64,000 nucleotides of DNA from Deinococcus gobiensis I-0 (GTDB lineage Bacteria > Deinococcota > Deinococci > Deinococcales > Deinococcaceae), in assembly GCF_000252445.1 (NCBI RefSeq), contig NC_017790.1:3073148-3137147 (forward strand). The letters are read 5' to 3'. The notes under the pieces were generated by a model, which saw only the letters and a list, made by a program, of their open reading frames with translations, did no database searches and was not told where the DNA came from. Each line of letters opens with the position of its first letter. Position 1 is the stretch's first letter. Both the position numbers and the translations under genes were made by a program. Of the stretch, positions 51,384 to 64,000 are shown one piece after another.

Positions 51384-52064
51384 CTAGGTTCCGCCGTCCA
51401 ACCAGGCCCAGGCCTCCCGCGCAGTCGCCAGTTCACGCTCGGCGGGGCGGCCAGGAGCGGCCAGCGGGGTCAGGCGGCGCAGGTCGGCCTCCACCTGTTC
51501 GCGTAACGCCGCGCCCGCCGCGCGCAGCAGCAGCGGGCCATACCGCCGCGCGGCGGCCAGGGGCAGCCCCATGTAGGCCGGGTCGGGGCCACCCGCGCGC
51601 TCCAGGGCCAGCACGGGGTACAGCCAGTACCCCTCCGTGAGCGCCTCGGCCGTCAGGTGGTAGCCCTGCGCCCGCGCCCAGACCCGCAGCGGCTCGGGGC
51701 TGTCGTTGGGTTGCAGTACCAGCCGGGTGGGCAGCGCCGCCCCTGCCCGCTCCAGCACGCCCCGGATGGTCGCTGCGCCCATGCCGCACAGGCTGGCGCT
51801 GTCTGCCTCGCCAGGGCGCAGGGGCGCGAAACCGTCGCCGGCCCGGACCTCGATCTGGGCGGCCAGCCCCGCGCCGGCCACGTTGCGCCGCGCCTGGGCC
51901 AGCGGGCCGGGATTGAGCTCGACGGCGACGCAGCGCCGCGCCCGCCCGCTGCGGATCAGGGCGACGGGCAACCGGGCGTGATCGGTGCCGATATCGGCGT
52001 GGACCTCGGCGCGGACGAGCGCGAGCACGGCCCCCAGCCGGGCGTCGAGGGTCGCCGGGGTCAT
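51384..52064 (-). CDS. trmK: tRNA (adenine(22)-N1)-methyltransferase, TrmK family
   Basis: A 226-residue SAM-dependent methyltransferase that makes m1A22 in tRNA. The SAM site is HADIGTDHARLPVALI (G-T-D-H-A-x-L-P is family-specific), followed by AVELNPGPLAQARRN and the catalytic-region CGMGAATIRGVL. Its ATG overlaps the UPF0114 stop by 4 bp, making it the last gene of the MOSC-UPF0114-trmK operon. Confidence 0.92.
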   Translation of the reverse strand: MTPATLDARLGAVLALVRAEVHADIGTDHARLPVALIRSGRARRCVAVELNPGPLAQARRNVAGAGLAAQIEVRAGDGFAPLRPGEADSASLCGMGAATIRGVLERAGAALPTRLVLQPNDSPEPLRVWARAQGYHLTAEALTEGYWLYPVLALERAGGPDPAYMGLPLAAARRYGPLLLRAAGAALREQVEADLRRLTPLAAPGRPAERELATAREAWAWLDGGT

Positions 52065-52630
52065 GTGGGCGGGGCCGGAGCCGTCGGCTCGGGAACGGGC
52101 GGCTCGGGGTGGGCCGCGCCCTGCCGGCTCAGGATCACGCTGTAGGCCCCGACCGCCAGGATCACGGCCGCGAGCGCCGCGCCGTAGGCCAGGATCTCGG
52201 TCCCGCCCTTCCACTCCAATGCCACGCTGAAGAAATTGACCGCCAGCGCCACCACCACGATGCCCAGCAGCTTCTGCTTGAGGTCGTCGAAGGTGCGGAT
52301 GTGCAACCACGCGGGCACGTTCTGCACCCGCCCGACGAACAGCGCCTGCATCCCCAGGCTGATGATGAGCAGGGCCATCCCGACCAGCAGGGTGTCGGCC
52401 TGCTCGACCGCCGCCACCATGAGGTGCTTGGTCGTGCCCTCCTCGCCCAGGTGGGTGAAGGCGTCCCGGATGGTGCGCGCCGCCTGCCAGATGGCCGCCA
52501 CGAACAGCGCGAGGCTGAACACGAGCGAGCTGAGGACGCCGAGTTCGACGATCAGGCGCGTGAACCCGAAGGCGTGCGAGAGCTGCCGGGACGCGGGCGC
52601 ACCGGGGGCGCGGGAGTGCGGGCGCGTCAC
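52061..52630 (-). CDS. UPF0114 (YqhA-family) membrane protein
   Basis: A 189-residue inner-membrane protein with about four transmembrane segments. Conserved YqhA stretches include [47 protein letters not shown] and [20 protein letters not shown]. The function is unknown; weak similarity to ion-channel-like proteins has been suggested for the family. The start is a GTG overlapping the MOSC stop (GTGA), and its own stop overlaps trmK. Confidence 0.85.
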   Translation of the reverse strand: MTRPHSRAPGAPASRQLSHAFGFTRLIVELGVLSSLVFSLALFVAAIWQAARTIRDAFTHLGEEGTTKHLMVAAVEQADTLLVGMALLIISLGMQALFVGRVQNVPAWLHIRTFDDLKQKLLGIVVVALAVNFFSVALEWKGGTEILAYGAALAAVILAVGAYSVILSRQGAAHPEPPVPEPTAPAPPT

Positions 52631-53209
52631 CCCGCTTCTCCGGCCGGGGTCTCCAGCGGCACGAGGGGGTCGCCCACGCGGATCAGCCCGCCCCGGATGA
52701 CCCGCGCGGTCAGGCCGCCGTGGCCGCGCACCGCGTTGTAGCCGCCCTCCCCCAGGTTCTCCTCCATGCGTGAGCAGGGGTGACACTCGCCGGTGCCCTC
52801 CAGAATCGCCTCGCCGATCTGGAAACGCCGGTCCTTGAGGGCCAGCAGCGGCAGTCCCGACACCACGATGTTGCGCCGCAGCAGCTCGGGCGCGGCCTCC
52901 TCCAGCCCCGCGAGCACCGCGATCACCGGCAGGTGCTCGGCCTGGATCAGCGTGACCTGCCGCTTGCCGGGGCCGCCGGGCACGGCCTGGGCGGGCGGGG
53001 GCGGGGGCCGGGGCCTCGCCCGCCTCGCCGCTCAGGGCGGTCAGGCGCGCGGGGGCCTGCTTGCCGTGGTCGCCGATCAGGCCGACCAGGGGGTGCGCCT
53101 GCACCTCGGGGACGCTCCGGACCGCCGCGCGGCGCGCCGTGCGCAGGCCGATCCACTCGACCCGGCCCGCCCGTGGCAGCGCCGTGCGAAGTTCCTGCAT
53201 CGTCTTCAT
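52627..53209 (-). pseudogene. MOSC-domain protein gene with a frameshift
   Basis: Two adjacent frames together encode one MOSC-domain protein (molybdenum-cofactor sulfurase C-terminal fold). The 5' part, from ATG 53209, reads ELRTALPRAGRVEWIGLRTA then HPLVGLIGDHGKQ; after a Pro/Ala stretch it leaves the family. The rest continues in another frame as [40 protein letters not shown], to the stop at 52627. The switch lies in a C/G-only tract at about 52985-53020, where a one-base indel would restore one frame. It may be a sequencing error, a recent mutation or recoding. The family typically handles sulfur or metal groups. Confidence 0.8.
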
Positions 53210-53215
53210 GGGGCC

Positions 53216-53221
53216 ATGCTA
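53216..53221 (-). promoter_or_regulatory. Leaderless-type -10 box for the MOSC-UPF0114-trmK operon
   Basis: TAGCAT on the minus strand ends 6 bp before the ATG at 53209. Confidence 0.65.
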
Positions 53222-53264
53222 GCGGGTCGCGGGCAGGGGCAGAATCGGGCAAGCTGAGGGCCGG

Positions 53265-55575
<2,311 letters not shown>

Positions 55576-55592
55576 CCGGGGGCACCCGCCCG

Positions 55593-55916
<324 letters not shown>

Positions 55917-55985
55917 GGCGGAGGCGAGGCTAGCGCGGCCGGGCCGGGGCGCACCGTGACCCGCCCCGCTTCCCCGCCTTCCGGC

Positions 55986-57074
55986 TCAGCGCAGGTCGTC
56001 CACCGCCGCGATCAGGGCGTCGTTCTCCTCGGGCGTGCCGATGGCGACGCGCAGGCAGCCCGCGAGCAGGTGCAGTTTGTCCTGGCGGCGCACCACGATG
56101 CCGCGCGACAGCAGGTGGCGGTAGGCCGCGTCGGCGTCCGGCGTGCGCAGCAGGAAGAAGTTGGCCTGGCTGGGCAGCGCCTGGCAGGTCGGGTGGTTCG
56201 CCAGGGCGGCGAGCACCCGCTCCCGCTCACGGATGCCCTCGGCCACGCGGGCCTGCACGTAGCCGGGCTGCTCCAGCGCCACCTCCAGGGCGGCCTGGGC
56301 GAGCAGGTTCACGTTGAAGGCCGACACCAGTTTTTGCAGGTTGGCCGCCAGTTCGGGCGAGGCGAGCAGGTAGCCCACGCGCACGCCCGCCAGCCCCCAG
56401 GCCTTGCTGAAGGTGCGCAGGCTCAGGCGGGCCGGGCCCTCACGCACGAGATCGCGGTAGTCGCTGCGGCTGTACTGGTGGTACGCCTCGTCGAGGACCA
56501 CGATCCAGCCCGCCGCCTCGGCCGCCTCGGTCAGGGCGCGCACGTCGGCCTCGGCGTCCACGTGCCCGGTCGGCGCGTGCGGCTGCGTGAGGTACAGCAC
56601 GCCCGGTTCCTCGCGTTCCAGCGCCGCGCGCAGCTCGGCGACCGGCAGCGAGAAGTCGGGGTTCAGGGACACCTGCACGAGCCGCGCGCCCAGCAGTTCG
56701 GCCTCCAGGGTATAGACGCTGAAGGTGGGGTTCACGGTCAGGACGGTCTGCCCGATGCCCGCCAGCTCGGTCAGGAGCTTGATGAGGACGTTGCTGCCGG
56801 GGGTCACGACCACGCCCGCCGGGTCCCAGTCCTCGTAGCGCGCCACGGCGTCCCGCAGGGTGTCGGCGTGCAGGTCGGGGTAGCGGTTCCAGGGGCGCGC
56901 GGCCATGCGGCGCAGGGCCTCGGCCTTCAGCTCCTCCGGAAAATCGTAGGGATTCTCGTTCTGGTCGAGCTTGATGGGCACGTCCAGCGGCGTGAAGGGA
57001 TAGGCGGGCACGGCGCGCACGGCGGCGCGCACGGCGCGGCCCACCGTACCGGGGGCAGAGGTCGGGGAGGTCAT
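55986..57074 (-). CDS. hisC: Histidinol-phosphate aminotransferase
   Basis: A 362-residue fold-type I PLP aminotransferase. Features are LDQNENPYDFPEELK near the N-terminus, LTQPHAPTGHVD, the acidic PLP residue in VVLDEAYHQY and the lysine in RTFSKAWGLAGVRVGY. This matches HisC of the histidine pathway. The asparagine of the usual NPNxPTG is histidine here (QPHAPTG), a minor variation. No other his gene lies in the window. The similarity between HisC and aromatic aminotransferases leaves some doubt about specificity. Confidence 0.87.
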   Translation of the reverse strand: MTSPTSAPGTVGRAVRAAVRAVPAYPFTPLDVPIKLDQNENPYDFPEELKAEALRRMAARPWNRYPDLHADTLRDAVARYEDWDPAGVVVTPGSNVLIKLLTELAGIGQTVLTVNPTFSVYTLEAELLGARLVQVSLNPDFSLPVAELRAALEREEPGVLYLTQPHAPTGHVDAEADVRALTEAAEAAGWIVVLDEAYHQYSRSDYRDLVREGPARLSLRTFSKAWGLAGVRVGYLLASPELAANLQKLVSAFNVNLLAQAALEVALEQPGYVQARVAEGIRERERVLAALANHPTCQALPSQANFFLLRTPDADAAYRHLLSRGIVVRRQDKLHLLAGCLRVAIGTPEENDALIAAVDDLR

Positions 57075-57431
57075 GACCGAGTTGTATCACCCGCCCGCGC
57101 GGGGCCGCCCGCCAGCGTCCGACCTGCCCAAACGCGCCGGAACAGGCGGCCGTGGAGCGCAGGCCGGGCCTGCCGCGCCCCAGGCTTCCGGAGGCCGTAT
57201 GACACGCCGCCCAGGCCGCATTGCCGCTAGACTGCCGGACGAACGTCCCCCTCAAGATTCCTGCTTTTCCAGGCGGCGTTCAGCATCCCTCTCCACCGAC
57301 GTGTGGGCAGGGAGGCGCCGGGGCGAAATGCCCGGCGATCCGGCCTGCCGGATTCCTCCCCGACCACGCGCAGACCGCGCCGTACCCGTTTGCTGTCTCC
57401 CTTCTTCCCTTTTCCCTCAAGGAGCTGAGCC
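57075..57431 (+). promoter_or_regulatory. Promoter and structured leader of rny
   Basis: A 357-base gap between hisC and rny. TAGACT (57228-57233) is the best -10 candidate but has no good -35. It would give a leader of about 190 bases that contains ATCCGGC-CT-GCCGGAT (57338-57353) and a GCCGGG/CCCGGC hairpin just before it. No gene is seen. Close to rny there is a clear ribosome-binding site. Confidence 0.45.
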
Positions 57432-59150
<1,719 letters not shown>

Positions 59151-59171
59151 GGGCCGTCCTCCTCCCCTGTG

Positions 59172-59201
59172 CCGGCGGCCTCCCTGGGTGGGGGCCGCCG
59201 G
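59172..59201 (+). terminator. Hairpin after rny
   Basis: CCGGCGGCC, 12-base loop, GGCCGCCGG, then GCC and only three T. Probably the rny terminator. Confidence 0.6.
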
Positions 59202-59337
59202 GCCTTTGGGCCTCCCCCGTTTCTTAAGGCCCCTCAGGCTCTCATCAAAGGGGCGTCAGCTTGGGGGGCTATGGTGCGCAGACATCCGCAGGCCGCCATT
59301 GTCGGCCGCAGCCCAAAAGACCCTCTCAAGGATTGGA

Positions 59338-59343
59338 TAGACT
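59338..59343 (+). promoter_or_regulatory. Leaderless-type -10 box for a small secreted protein
   Basis: TAGACT ends 5 bp before the ATG at 59349. Confidence 0.6.
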
Positions 59344-59348
59344 CGACG

Positions 59349-59813
59349 ATGATGAAACGCCCCCTCCTGCTTCTGAGCGCGCTGCTCGCCCTGTGCCCCC
59401 CGGCACTGGGCCTGAAGCTGACGGTCCGGGACCCGGAGTTGCAGACCTCGCTCGGGTACGGCGAGAGCAGCGGCGGCAAGTTCAACGTGAAACTCGTGGC
59501 CGACTACGAAGGCCCGGTCGTGGTGCTGTTCTCGCAGAGCGACGACGAGAAGTCGCGCGGCCTGTTTCCCGGCCTCAAGAACAGCTACGACGGCGTGCTG
59601 CGCGGCGGCCAGCTCTTCCTGAACTCCGACGTGGCGGCGTCCAGTACCAAAATGCAGGCCCCCGCGGCGGCCCCTTCCCTCCGGAGTATGAGCGTTCCGG
59701 CAACCGGCACTTCACTGGGACGCTTCCTGCAACCCTTCAAATTGACGGTGTCGCTTCAGACCACCGGTCAGAGCGGCAGCCCGGTCGAGCTGCTGCTGCG
59801 CGCAGGCCGCTGA
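59349..59813 (+). CDS. Small secreted protein of unknown function
   Basis: A 154-residue exported protein. The signal peptide is [21 protein letters not shown]. The mature part is beta-rich with no cysteine and no recognised motif. It lies 84 bp upstream of a response-regulator/kinase pair on the same strand; it might be an accessory to that system, but no signal links them. An open frame extends upstream without a start signal, and the -10 box at 59338 supports the chosen ATG. Confidence 0.65.
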   Translation: MMKRPLLLLSALLALCPPALGLKLTVRDPELQTSLGYGESSGGKFNVKLVADYEGPVVVLFSQSDDEKSRGLFPGLKNSYDGVLRGGQLFLNSDVAASSTKMQAPAAAPSLRSMSVPATGTSLGRFLQPFKLTVSLQTTGQSGSPVELLLRAGR

Positions 59814-59897
59814 ACCCCTGACCCACCGGGCAGGCGTTCCGCAGGGGCCTGCGCCTGTCGCGCCCACGCCGCACGACCCGCCCCAAAGGAGACTGAC

Positions 59898-60557
59898 ATG
59901 CTCGCGCAGATTCTCGTCGTCGAGGACGACCCGCACCTCGGGCCACTGCTCAAGGAATATCTTTCGGCCGATTATCAGGTCTACCACGCCGCCACCCTCA
60001 AGGACGCCCAGGCCTGGCTCGGCACGCACAGCGCCCAGCTCATCCTGCTCGACCTGAACCTGCCCGACGGCGACGGTCTGGACCTCGTGCAGGCCCTGCG
60101 GCAGTACAGCTCGACGCCGGTACTCGTGCTCTCGGCGCGCAGCGGCGTGCAGGAACGGGTCGCGGGCCTGAACGCCGGGGCCGACGATTACCTCACCAAG
60201 CCTTTCGCCATGCCGGAACTCGACGCGCGCATCACGGCGCTGCTGCGGCGCACCGCCGCCGGGACCGGCGTGAACCTGGGTAACACTAGCCTGTCCACCA
60301 GCAGCCTGCTGCTCACCGTGAACGACAAGAACGTGAACCTCACCGAACACGAGGCGCGCATCCTGGAACTCATGATGCGCACGCCCGAGCGGGTCTTCTC
60401 GCGCGCGGACATCGAGTCGCACCTCTACGGCTGGGAGACGCCCAACAGCAACTCGGTCGAGGTCCGCATCTCGCAGCTGCGCAAGAAGCTCGAGAGTGCC
60501 GGCTCGGACCTGAGAATCCGGACCATCCGCAACGTCGGCTACGTCCTCCAGGTCTGA
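59898..60557 (+). CDS. OmpR/PhoB-family response regulator
   Basis: A 219-residue two-component regulator. The receiver domain has the acidic pair VEDDP, the phosphorylated aspartate in [13 protein letters not shown] (~residue 52), a conserved serine in VLSARSG and lysine in DDYLTKPF. The C-terminal winged helix (~135-217: [26 protein letters not shown]) binds DNA. The preceding gene lacks a helix-turn-helix. It is followed after 7 bp by the kinase. AAGGAG lies 7 bases before the ATG. It resembles DrRRA of D. radiodurans in type, but orthology cannot be shown here. Confidence 0.93.
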   Translation: MLAQILVVEDDPHLGPLLKEYLSADYQVYHAATLKDAQAWLGTHSAQLILLDLNLPDGDGLDLVQALRQYSSTPVLVLSARSGVQERVAGLNAGADDYLTKPFAMPELDARITALLRRTAAGTGVNLGNTSLSTSSLLLTVNDKNVNLTEHEARILELMMRTPERVFSRADIESHLYGWETPNSNSVEVRISQLRKKLESAGSDLRIRTIRNVGYVLQV

Positions 60558-60564
60558 GGCCCAG

Positions 60565-62091
60565 GTGACCCCCCCAGGCCCCGAGTCGGGCGGGCAGGCG
60601 CGGCCCCGCGCCCGGGTGATGACGCCCGGCGCGGGGCTGTATTCGGCGCGGGTGGCGTGGCGGCACAGCCTGCGCTTCCGGCTGGCGCTGGTGTATACGC
60701 TCGCGACCCTGGTGATCGTCACGGTGATCGGGGTCGGCATGGTCCTGTACCTGCTGGGTCAGATGGACCGGCAGTTCCAGCAGCGCCTCAACGAGCGGGC
60801 CGAGGTCATCGCCGAGGGGTTCAAGAACCCGCAGACCAACCTGGGCAAGCCTGCGCAGCCCACCAGCGGCTACACGGCCATCCTGGACCTGAGCGGCAAT
60901 ATCCAGGCGGTCAGTCCGGCCTTGCAGGTGGCGAACGGTCCGCAGCTCACGCGGGGGCAGCCCTTTCCGTACCTGAACCGCCGGCCCCTGGAGATTCAGG
61001 GGATTCCCATGCGCGCCGCCGTCCGGCGGGCGGGCGACTTCGGGACCGTCTGGGTGGCGCTGTCGGAGGAGGACGTGCGCGCCGCCCGCACGAGCGCCCT
61101 GAGCGCCCTGCTGCTCGCGCTGGCGGTCACGCCCCTGCTCATGCTGCTGCTGGGCTGGTGGGGGGGGCGCCGGGCCCTGGCCGGTCTGGGGCAGGCCGCC
61201 GACCTCGCCGACCGCATCGACCCGACACGCAGCCTCGCCACGCTGCCGCTGCCCCGGCAGGAGGACGAGGTCCACCGCCTGCTCGCGGCCATCAACCGCC
61301 TTCTGGTGAGGATCGAGGCCGGACAGGCCCGCGAAAAGCAGCTGCTCGGCCAGATCGTCCACGAACTGGGCGCGCCCCTGACCGTGCTCAGGGCCTCGCT
61401 GTCGCGGGCCGGCGACCGGACCGGTGACCCCGAGGTCCTGCGGGCCGCGCTCGTGGCCGACGAGCTGACCTTCACGACCCAGGACCTCATGCAGATGGCG
61501 CGCGGGCAGCTGGAGATGAAACTGGCGTGGCACTACATCCCCGCCCGCACGTTGCAGGGCCGCCTCGACCGGCTGGTGCCCGGCACGACCTTCGAGGGCG
61601 ACTGGGAGGCCGGCATCCTGTGCGACCCCGACCGCCTGACCCAGGCGCTGCGCAACCTGCTCGCCAACGCGCGGCGGGCGGCCGGGCCGCAGGGCAGCGT
61701 GACCCTCACCCTGGCCGAGACGCCCGAGGAGGTGCGTTTCACCGTGCGCGACACCGGCCCTGGCCTGCCGACCGAGCTGGGCGAGCGCATCTTCGACCCC
61801 TTCGTGAGCGGGTCGGGCAGTTCGGGCCTGGGCCTGAGCGTCTCGCGCCAGATCGCGGTCATGCACGGCGGCTCGCTGTCGGGCAGCAACCCCCCCGGCG
61901 GGGGCGCACAGTTCGTGCTGACGGTACCCGGCGCGGCCCTGGGCGACGAGGACGACGGCGGGCCCGGCGACGACCTGGAGGACGACGGACCCGGCGACGG
62001 CCCTCCCCCAGGGCCCCCCCATGGCCGGACGCCGGACGACCCCCTGCCGGAAGAAAGCCGTGAGGCGGCCTCCCCTACCCTGCGGGGGTGA
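60565..62091 (+). CDS. Membrane sensor histidine kinase
   Basis: A 508-residue kinase paired with the preceding regulator. It has two membrane helices (~45-67 and ~180-200) flanking an extracytoplasmic sensor of ~110 residues, a HAMP region, an H-box [14 protein letters not shown], and an ATPase domain with N-box ([11 protein letters not shown]), DTGPGLP and [10 protein letters not shown]. The residue after the phospho-His is Glu as usual. A long acidic, Pro/Gly-rich tail (~465-505) is unusual. The start is a GTG 7 bp after the regulator; the stop overlaps dprA. Confidence 0.92.
   Translation: MTPPGPESGGQARPRARVMTPGAGLYSARVAWRHSLRFRLALVYTLATLVIVTVIGVGMVLYLLGQMDRQFQQRLNERAEVIAEGFKNPQTNLGKPAQPTSGYTAILDLSGNIQAVSPALQVANGPQLTRGQPFPYLNRRPLEIQGIPMRAAVRRAGDFGTVWVALSEEDVRAARTSALSALLLALAVTPLLMLLLGWWGGRRALAGLGQAADLADRIDPTRSLATLPLPRQEDEVHRLLAAINRLLVRIEAGQAREKQLLGQIVHELGAPLTVLRASLSRAGDRTGDPEVLRAALVADELTFTTQDLMQMARGQLEMKLAWHYIPARTLQGRLDRLVPGTTFEGDWEAGILCDPDRLTQALRNLLANARRAAGPQGSVTLTLAETPEEVRFTVRDTGPGLPTELGERIFDPFVSGSGSSGLGLSVSRQIAVMHGGSLSGSNPPGGGAQFVLTVPGAALGDEDDGGPGDDLEDDGPGDGPPPGPPHGRTPDDPLPEESREAASPTLRG
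62076..62081 (+). promoter_or_regulatory. Leaderless-type -10 box for dprA inside the kinase gene
   Basis: TACCCT ends 6 bp before the GTG at 62088 and lies within the last kinase codons. Confidence 0.65.
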
Positions 62092-63197
62092 CGCGCCGCG
62101 CTGCCCCGCCCGCCCCCGAGCTGTTCCCGTCCCCGGACCCGGCCGAGCTGCTCGCGCTGCTGACCCTGCGCTTCACGCCGCAGCTCGGTCCCCGGCGTAC
62201 CGAGGCCCTGCGCCGCCACTTCGGTACGGCCCGCGCGGCCCTGGGGGCGTCCCTGGCCGAGCGGCGCGCCGTGCCCGGTCTGGACGCCCGCAGCCTCGCG
62301 GCCATCGGCACCCCAAAGCCGGCCGAGCAGGCCCAGGCCGAACTGGAGAAGGCCGCCGGAGCGGGCGTAAGGGTGCTGGGCCGGGGTCTGGCGGGCTACC
62401 CCGAGGCCCTCGACGCGCTGGGCGACCCGCCCGCGGTGCTGTGGGTACGCGGCGAATGGCCCGAATTTCCGGCGGTGCCCCGCGCGCTGGGCGTCGTGGG
62501 CACCCGCGCGGTCAGTCCCTCTGCCCGCTCGCTGACCCGCCAGATTTCGGCCGACCTCGCGCGGGCCGGCGTGCTGGTGGTCAGCGGACTGGCGCGCGGC
62601 GTGGACACCGAGGCCCACTCGGCGGCGGTGGAGGCGGGCGGCCCCAGCGTGGCCGTGCTGGGCAGCGCCGTGGACCACATCTATCCCAGCGAGAACGTCC
62701 CGCTGTCGCGGCAGCTCACCCTGGTCAGCGAGTACCCGCTGGGCACGCCGCCCGCCCAGCACCACTTTCCGACCCGCAACCGCCTCATCGCGGCGCTGTC
62801 GGCCGGGTCGCTGATCGTGGAGGGCGAGCTGAAGTCGGGGTCCATGATTACGGCGACGCACGCGCTGGACTGTGGCCGCACCGTATTCGCCGTGCCGGGC
62901 CGCGCCGGAGACCCCCGCGCCGCCGGGCCACACCGCCTGCTGCGGGAGGGCGCCGTCCTGACCGAGTCGGCGCAGGACATTCTCGACGAGCTGGGCTGGG
63001 GAACGGCCCCCGCCGCGCCGCAGCTCGACCTGCCGCCCGAGCAGACGCGGGTGCTCGCGTCCCTGACCCGGCCCACCACCCTGGACGACCTCCAGACCCA
63101 GGTGCGTCTACCCCTGCCCGACCTCCAGACCGCGCTGGTGATGCTTCAGCTCATGGGCCTGGTCGAGGAGGCCGGGGGGCGCTGGGCGAGGCGCTGA
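62088..63197 (+). CDS. dprA: DNA-processing protein DprA
   Basis: A 369-residue protein that loads RecA on incoming single-stranded DNA during natural transformation. It has a SAM-like N-terminal domain (to ~75), a Rossmann DNA-binding core ([52 protein letters not shown]) and a C-terminal winged helix (~305-365). The GTG start overlaps the kinase stop by 4 bp, but a -10 box lies immediately upstream, so it can be transcribed on its own. Confidence 0.94.
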   Translation: MTRRAAPPAPELFPSPDPAELLALLTLRFTPQLGPRRTEALRRHFGTARAALGASLAERRAVPGLDARSLAAIGTPKPAEQAQAELEKAAGAGVRVLGRGLAGYPEALDALGDPPAVLWVRGEWPEFPAVPRALGVVGTRAVSPSARSLTRQISADLARAGVLVVSGLARGVDTEAHSAAVEAGGPSVAVLGSAVDHIYPSENVPLSRQLTLVSEYPLGTPPAQHHFPTRNRLIAALSAGSLIVEGELKSGSMITATHALDCGRTVFAVPGRAGDPRAAGPHRLLREGAVLTESAQDILDELGWGTAPAAPQLDLPPEQTRVLASLTRPTTLDDLQTQVRLPLPDLQTALVMLQLMGLVEEAGGRWARR

Positions 63198-63215
63198 GCC
63201 GGCCCGGCCCTGACC

Positions 63216-63488
63216 TTACTCGTGACCCGTGCCGGTCACGCCCGCCCGGGTCACGAGGCCCTGCTCGCTGGCCGTGTCGGCTTCCCGCACGGCCGTCGTC
63301 CCGTCGGCATGACGCGCTTCGCCCAGGTCGGCCGTCTCCTGAACCGGGGTGCCGCCGGCGTCCAGCACCTCGTCGTCTGTGGTGAGCACCGAGTCGATCT
63401 GCTCACGCCTGGCCTTGGCCTCCTGCTCGGGGGTGTCTGCGGTGATACCGGTCAGGCCGCCCGTCGCCGTCGTTCCGTCACTGGTCAT
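63216..63488 (-). CDS. Small hydrophilic protein of unknown function
   Basis: A 90-residue, Thr/Ala/Asp/Glu-rich protein without hydrophobic core segments, probably intrinsically disordered. No family is recognised. Composition recalls small hydrophilic stress proteins (such as hydrophilins), but the sequence does not prove this. CAGACT, 6 bp before the ATG at 63488, is a possible -10 box. Confidence 0.6.
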   Translation of the reverse strand: MTSDGTTATGGLTGITADTPEQEAKARREQIDSVLTTDDEVLDAGGTPVQETADLGEARHADGTTAVREADTASEQGLVTRAGVTGTGHE

Positions 63489-63576
63489 GTACCGAGTCTG
63501 CGGGGCCCACAGGCCCACACAGGCGGGGGCGGCATGAAGGCCCGTTGAGCCTTTGCCGGGCTTCTAGACCACCGGG

Positions 63577-63864
63577 TCAGCCGTGCTGCGGCCCGAACTC
63601 CTTCTCGATGTCCACGCGGGGAGGGCCCTCCACCCGCACCCCTTCCCGCGCCGGATCGTTCAGGCCGGCCAACACCTCCCGCACCCCGACCCGGAGGTCG
63701 CCGGCCGTGCCTGCCGTCTGCGCCGTCGCGGGGTCCAGGACCAGCCGCCAGCCGCCGCCGGGCCAGGCCGCCGCCACCTCCAGCGGCTCGCCCCGGTTCA
63801 GGGCGGCGAGTTCCAGGTCGTCGAGGCGCGCGCGCAGCCCCCGGCTCGTCAGGCGGACTTTCAT
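63577..63864 (-). CDS. DUF7009-like small protein
   Basis: A 95-residue protein beginning MKVRLTSRGLRARLDDLELAAL, which resembles the MKIRIxGNSIRxRLxxSEV start of DUF7009 proteins. The function is unknown. It is divergent from the dnaA-like gene and has a leaderless-type promoter, which fixes the ATG at 63864. Confidence 0.7.
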   Translation of the reverse strand: MKVRLTSRGLRARLDDLELAALNRGEPLEVAAAWPGGGWRLVLDPATAQTAGTAGDLRVGVREVLAGLNDPAREGVRVEGPPRVDIEKEFGPQHG

Positions 63865-63870
63865 GCGGGC

Positions 63871-63876
63871 AGGATA
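63871..63876 (-). promoter_or_regulatory. Leaderless-type -10 box for the DUF7009-like gene
   Basis: TATCCT on the minus strand ends 6 bp before the ATG at 63864. Confidence 0.65.
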
Positions 63877-63935
63877 CGCGGCCGCGCCGCGCTTCCTTCT
63901 TCTCTCTTTTCTCCGGGCGGGTGGGAAGCGGGTGG

Positions 63936-63941
63936 TATGCT
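63936..63941 (+). promoter_or_regulatory. Possible -10 box of the dnaA-like gene
   Basis: TATGCT, about 27-36 bp upstream of the possible start codons. A Shine-Dalgarno (GGGAGGTG, 63963-63970) also precedes the gene. Confidence 0.4.
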
Positions 63942-63967
63942 GGGCGCGCATATTTGCAGACCGGGAG

Positions 63968-64000
63968 GTGCCCTTTATCTCGCAGGAAATCTGGACGGAC
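63968..64000 (+). CDS. dnaA: Probable chromosomal replication initiator DnaA, first residues only
   Basis: The window ends 11 codons into this gene. The residues ISQEIWTD match the usual start of Deinococcus-type DnaA (MSQEIWxDVL...). The only standard start is GTG at 63968, giving VPF-ISQEIWTD, but that GTG is part of the Shine-Dalgarno GGGAGGTG. A start at ATC 63977 would place the initiator exactly where DnaA usually begins and give ideal spacing. With so little sequence the identification is tentative. Confidence 0.5.
   Translation, partial: MPFISQEIWTD

Noticed and set aside
59898..62091. Identification of the two-component system as DrRRA and its kinase
   Set aside because: The regulator is of the same type, but orthology cannot be decided without alignment and the neighbourhood is not one I can match from memory.
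63865..63967. Replication origin with DnaA boxes upstream of the dnaA-like gene
   Set aside because: No TTATCCACA-like boxes or AT-rich unwinding element are visible in the short gap inside the window.

Overview
The window is about 64 kb of very GC-rich DNA, almost certainly from a Deinococcus chromosome. Three things suggest this. Many genes have a TANNNT -10 box ending only 5-7 bp before the start codon, the leaderless-mRNA architecture known from Deinococcus deserti. The gene families (secreted S8 lipoproteins, an HRDC protein, a paired M16 peptidase, a SulP transporter) fit the genus. The last bases look like the start of dnaA. No rRNA, tRNA, CRISPR array, insertion sequence or prophage is visible, so this reads as ordinary chromosome.

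Layout. 1-9.5 kb: end of a BCS1-like AAA ATPase, an EamA transporter overlapping a fused ABC importer, a two-gene M16 peptidase operon, a NUDIX/SDR pair, a YbaY-like secreted protein, an AlkA-type glycosylase and a flavin reductase. 9.5-17 kb: xseB, an acyltransferase, a FecCD-type ABC transporter with a small ferredoxin, a short catalase-family protein, an HRDC protein and a secreted protein. 17-25 kb: uppS, mutY, a large protein of unknown function behind an attenuator-like leader, a SnoaL/GNAT pair, galE, and a divergent LacI/MFS pair. 25-33 kb: a lipoprotein peptidase, SulP, surE, a LysM-M23 hydrolase, and truA overlapping a Pnkp-like kinase-phosphatase. 33-39.5 kb: a secreted proteolysis island made of an Ig-like/PPC lipoprotein, an S8 lipoprotein protease and two tandem hydrolases. 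39.5-50 kb: rplU-rpmA-obgE, a DUF418 protein behind two tandem promoter-hairpin units, a macrodomain gene, gmk, a stand-alone RAM domain divergent from a fused siroheme-decarboxylase-like protein, a glycine-zipper protein and transketolase. 50-64 kb: a double GNAT protein, trmK, UPF0114, a frameshifted MOSC gene, a pentapeptide protein, tyrS with an attenuator-like leader, hisC, rny, a two-component system, dprA, and the start of dnaA.

Regulation. About 25 genes have a leaderless-type -10 box. Genes preceded by a normally spaced promoter (TTGATC-like -35, 17 bp, -10), and tyrS, tend instead to have structured leaders, several of which contain a terminator-like hairpin before the gene. Convergent gene pairs are usually separated by a strong inverted repeat. 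Function calls come from recognisable motifs read by eye; no database search was run.
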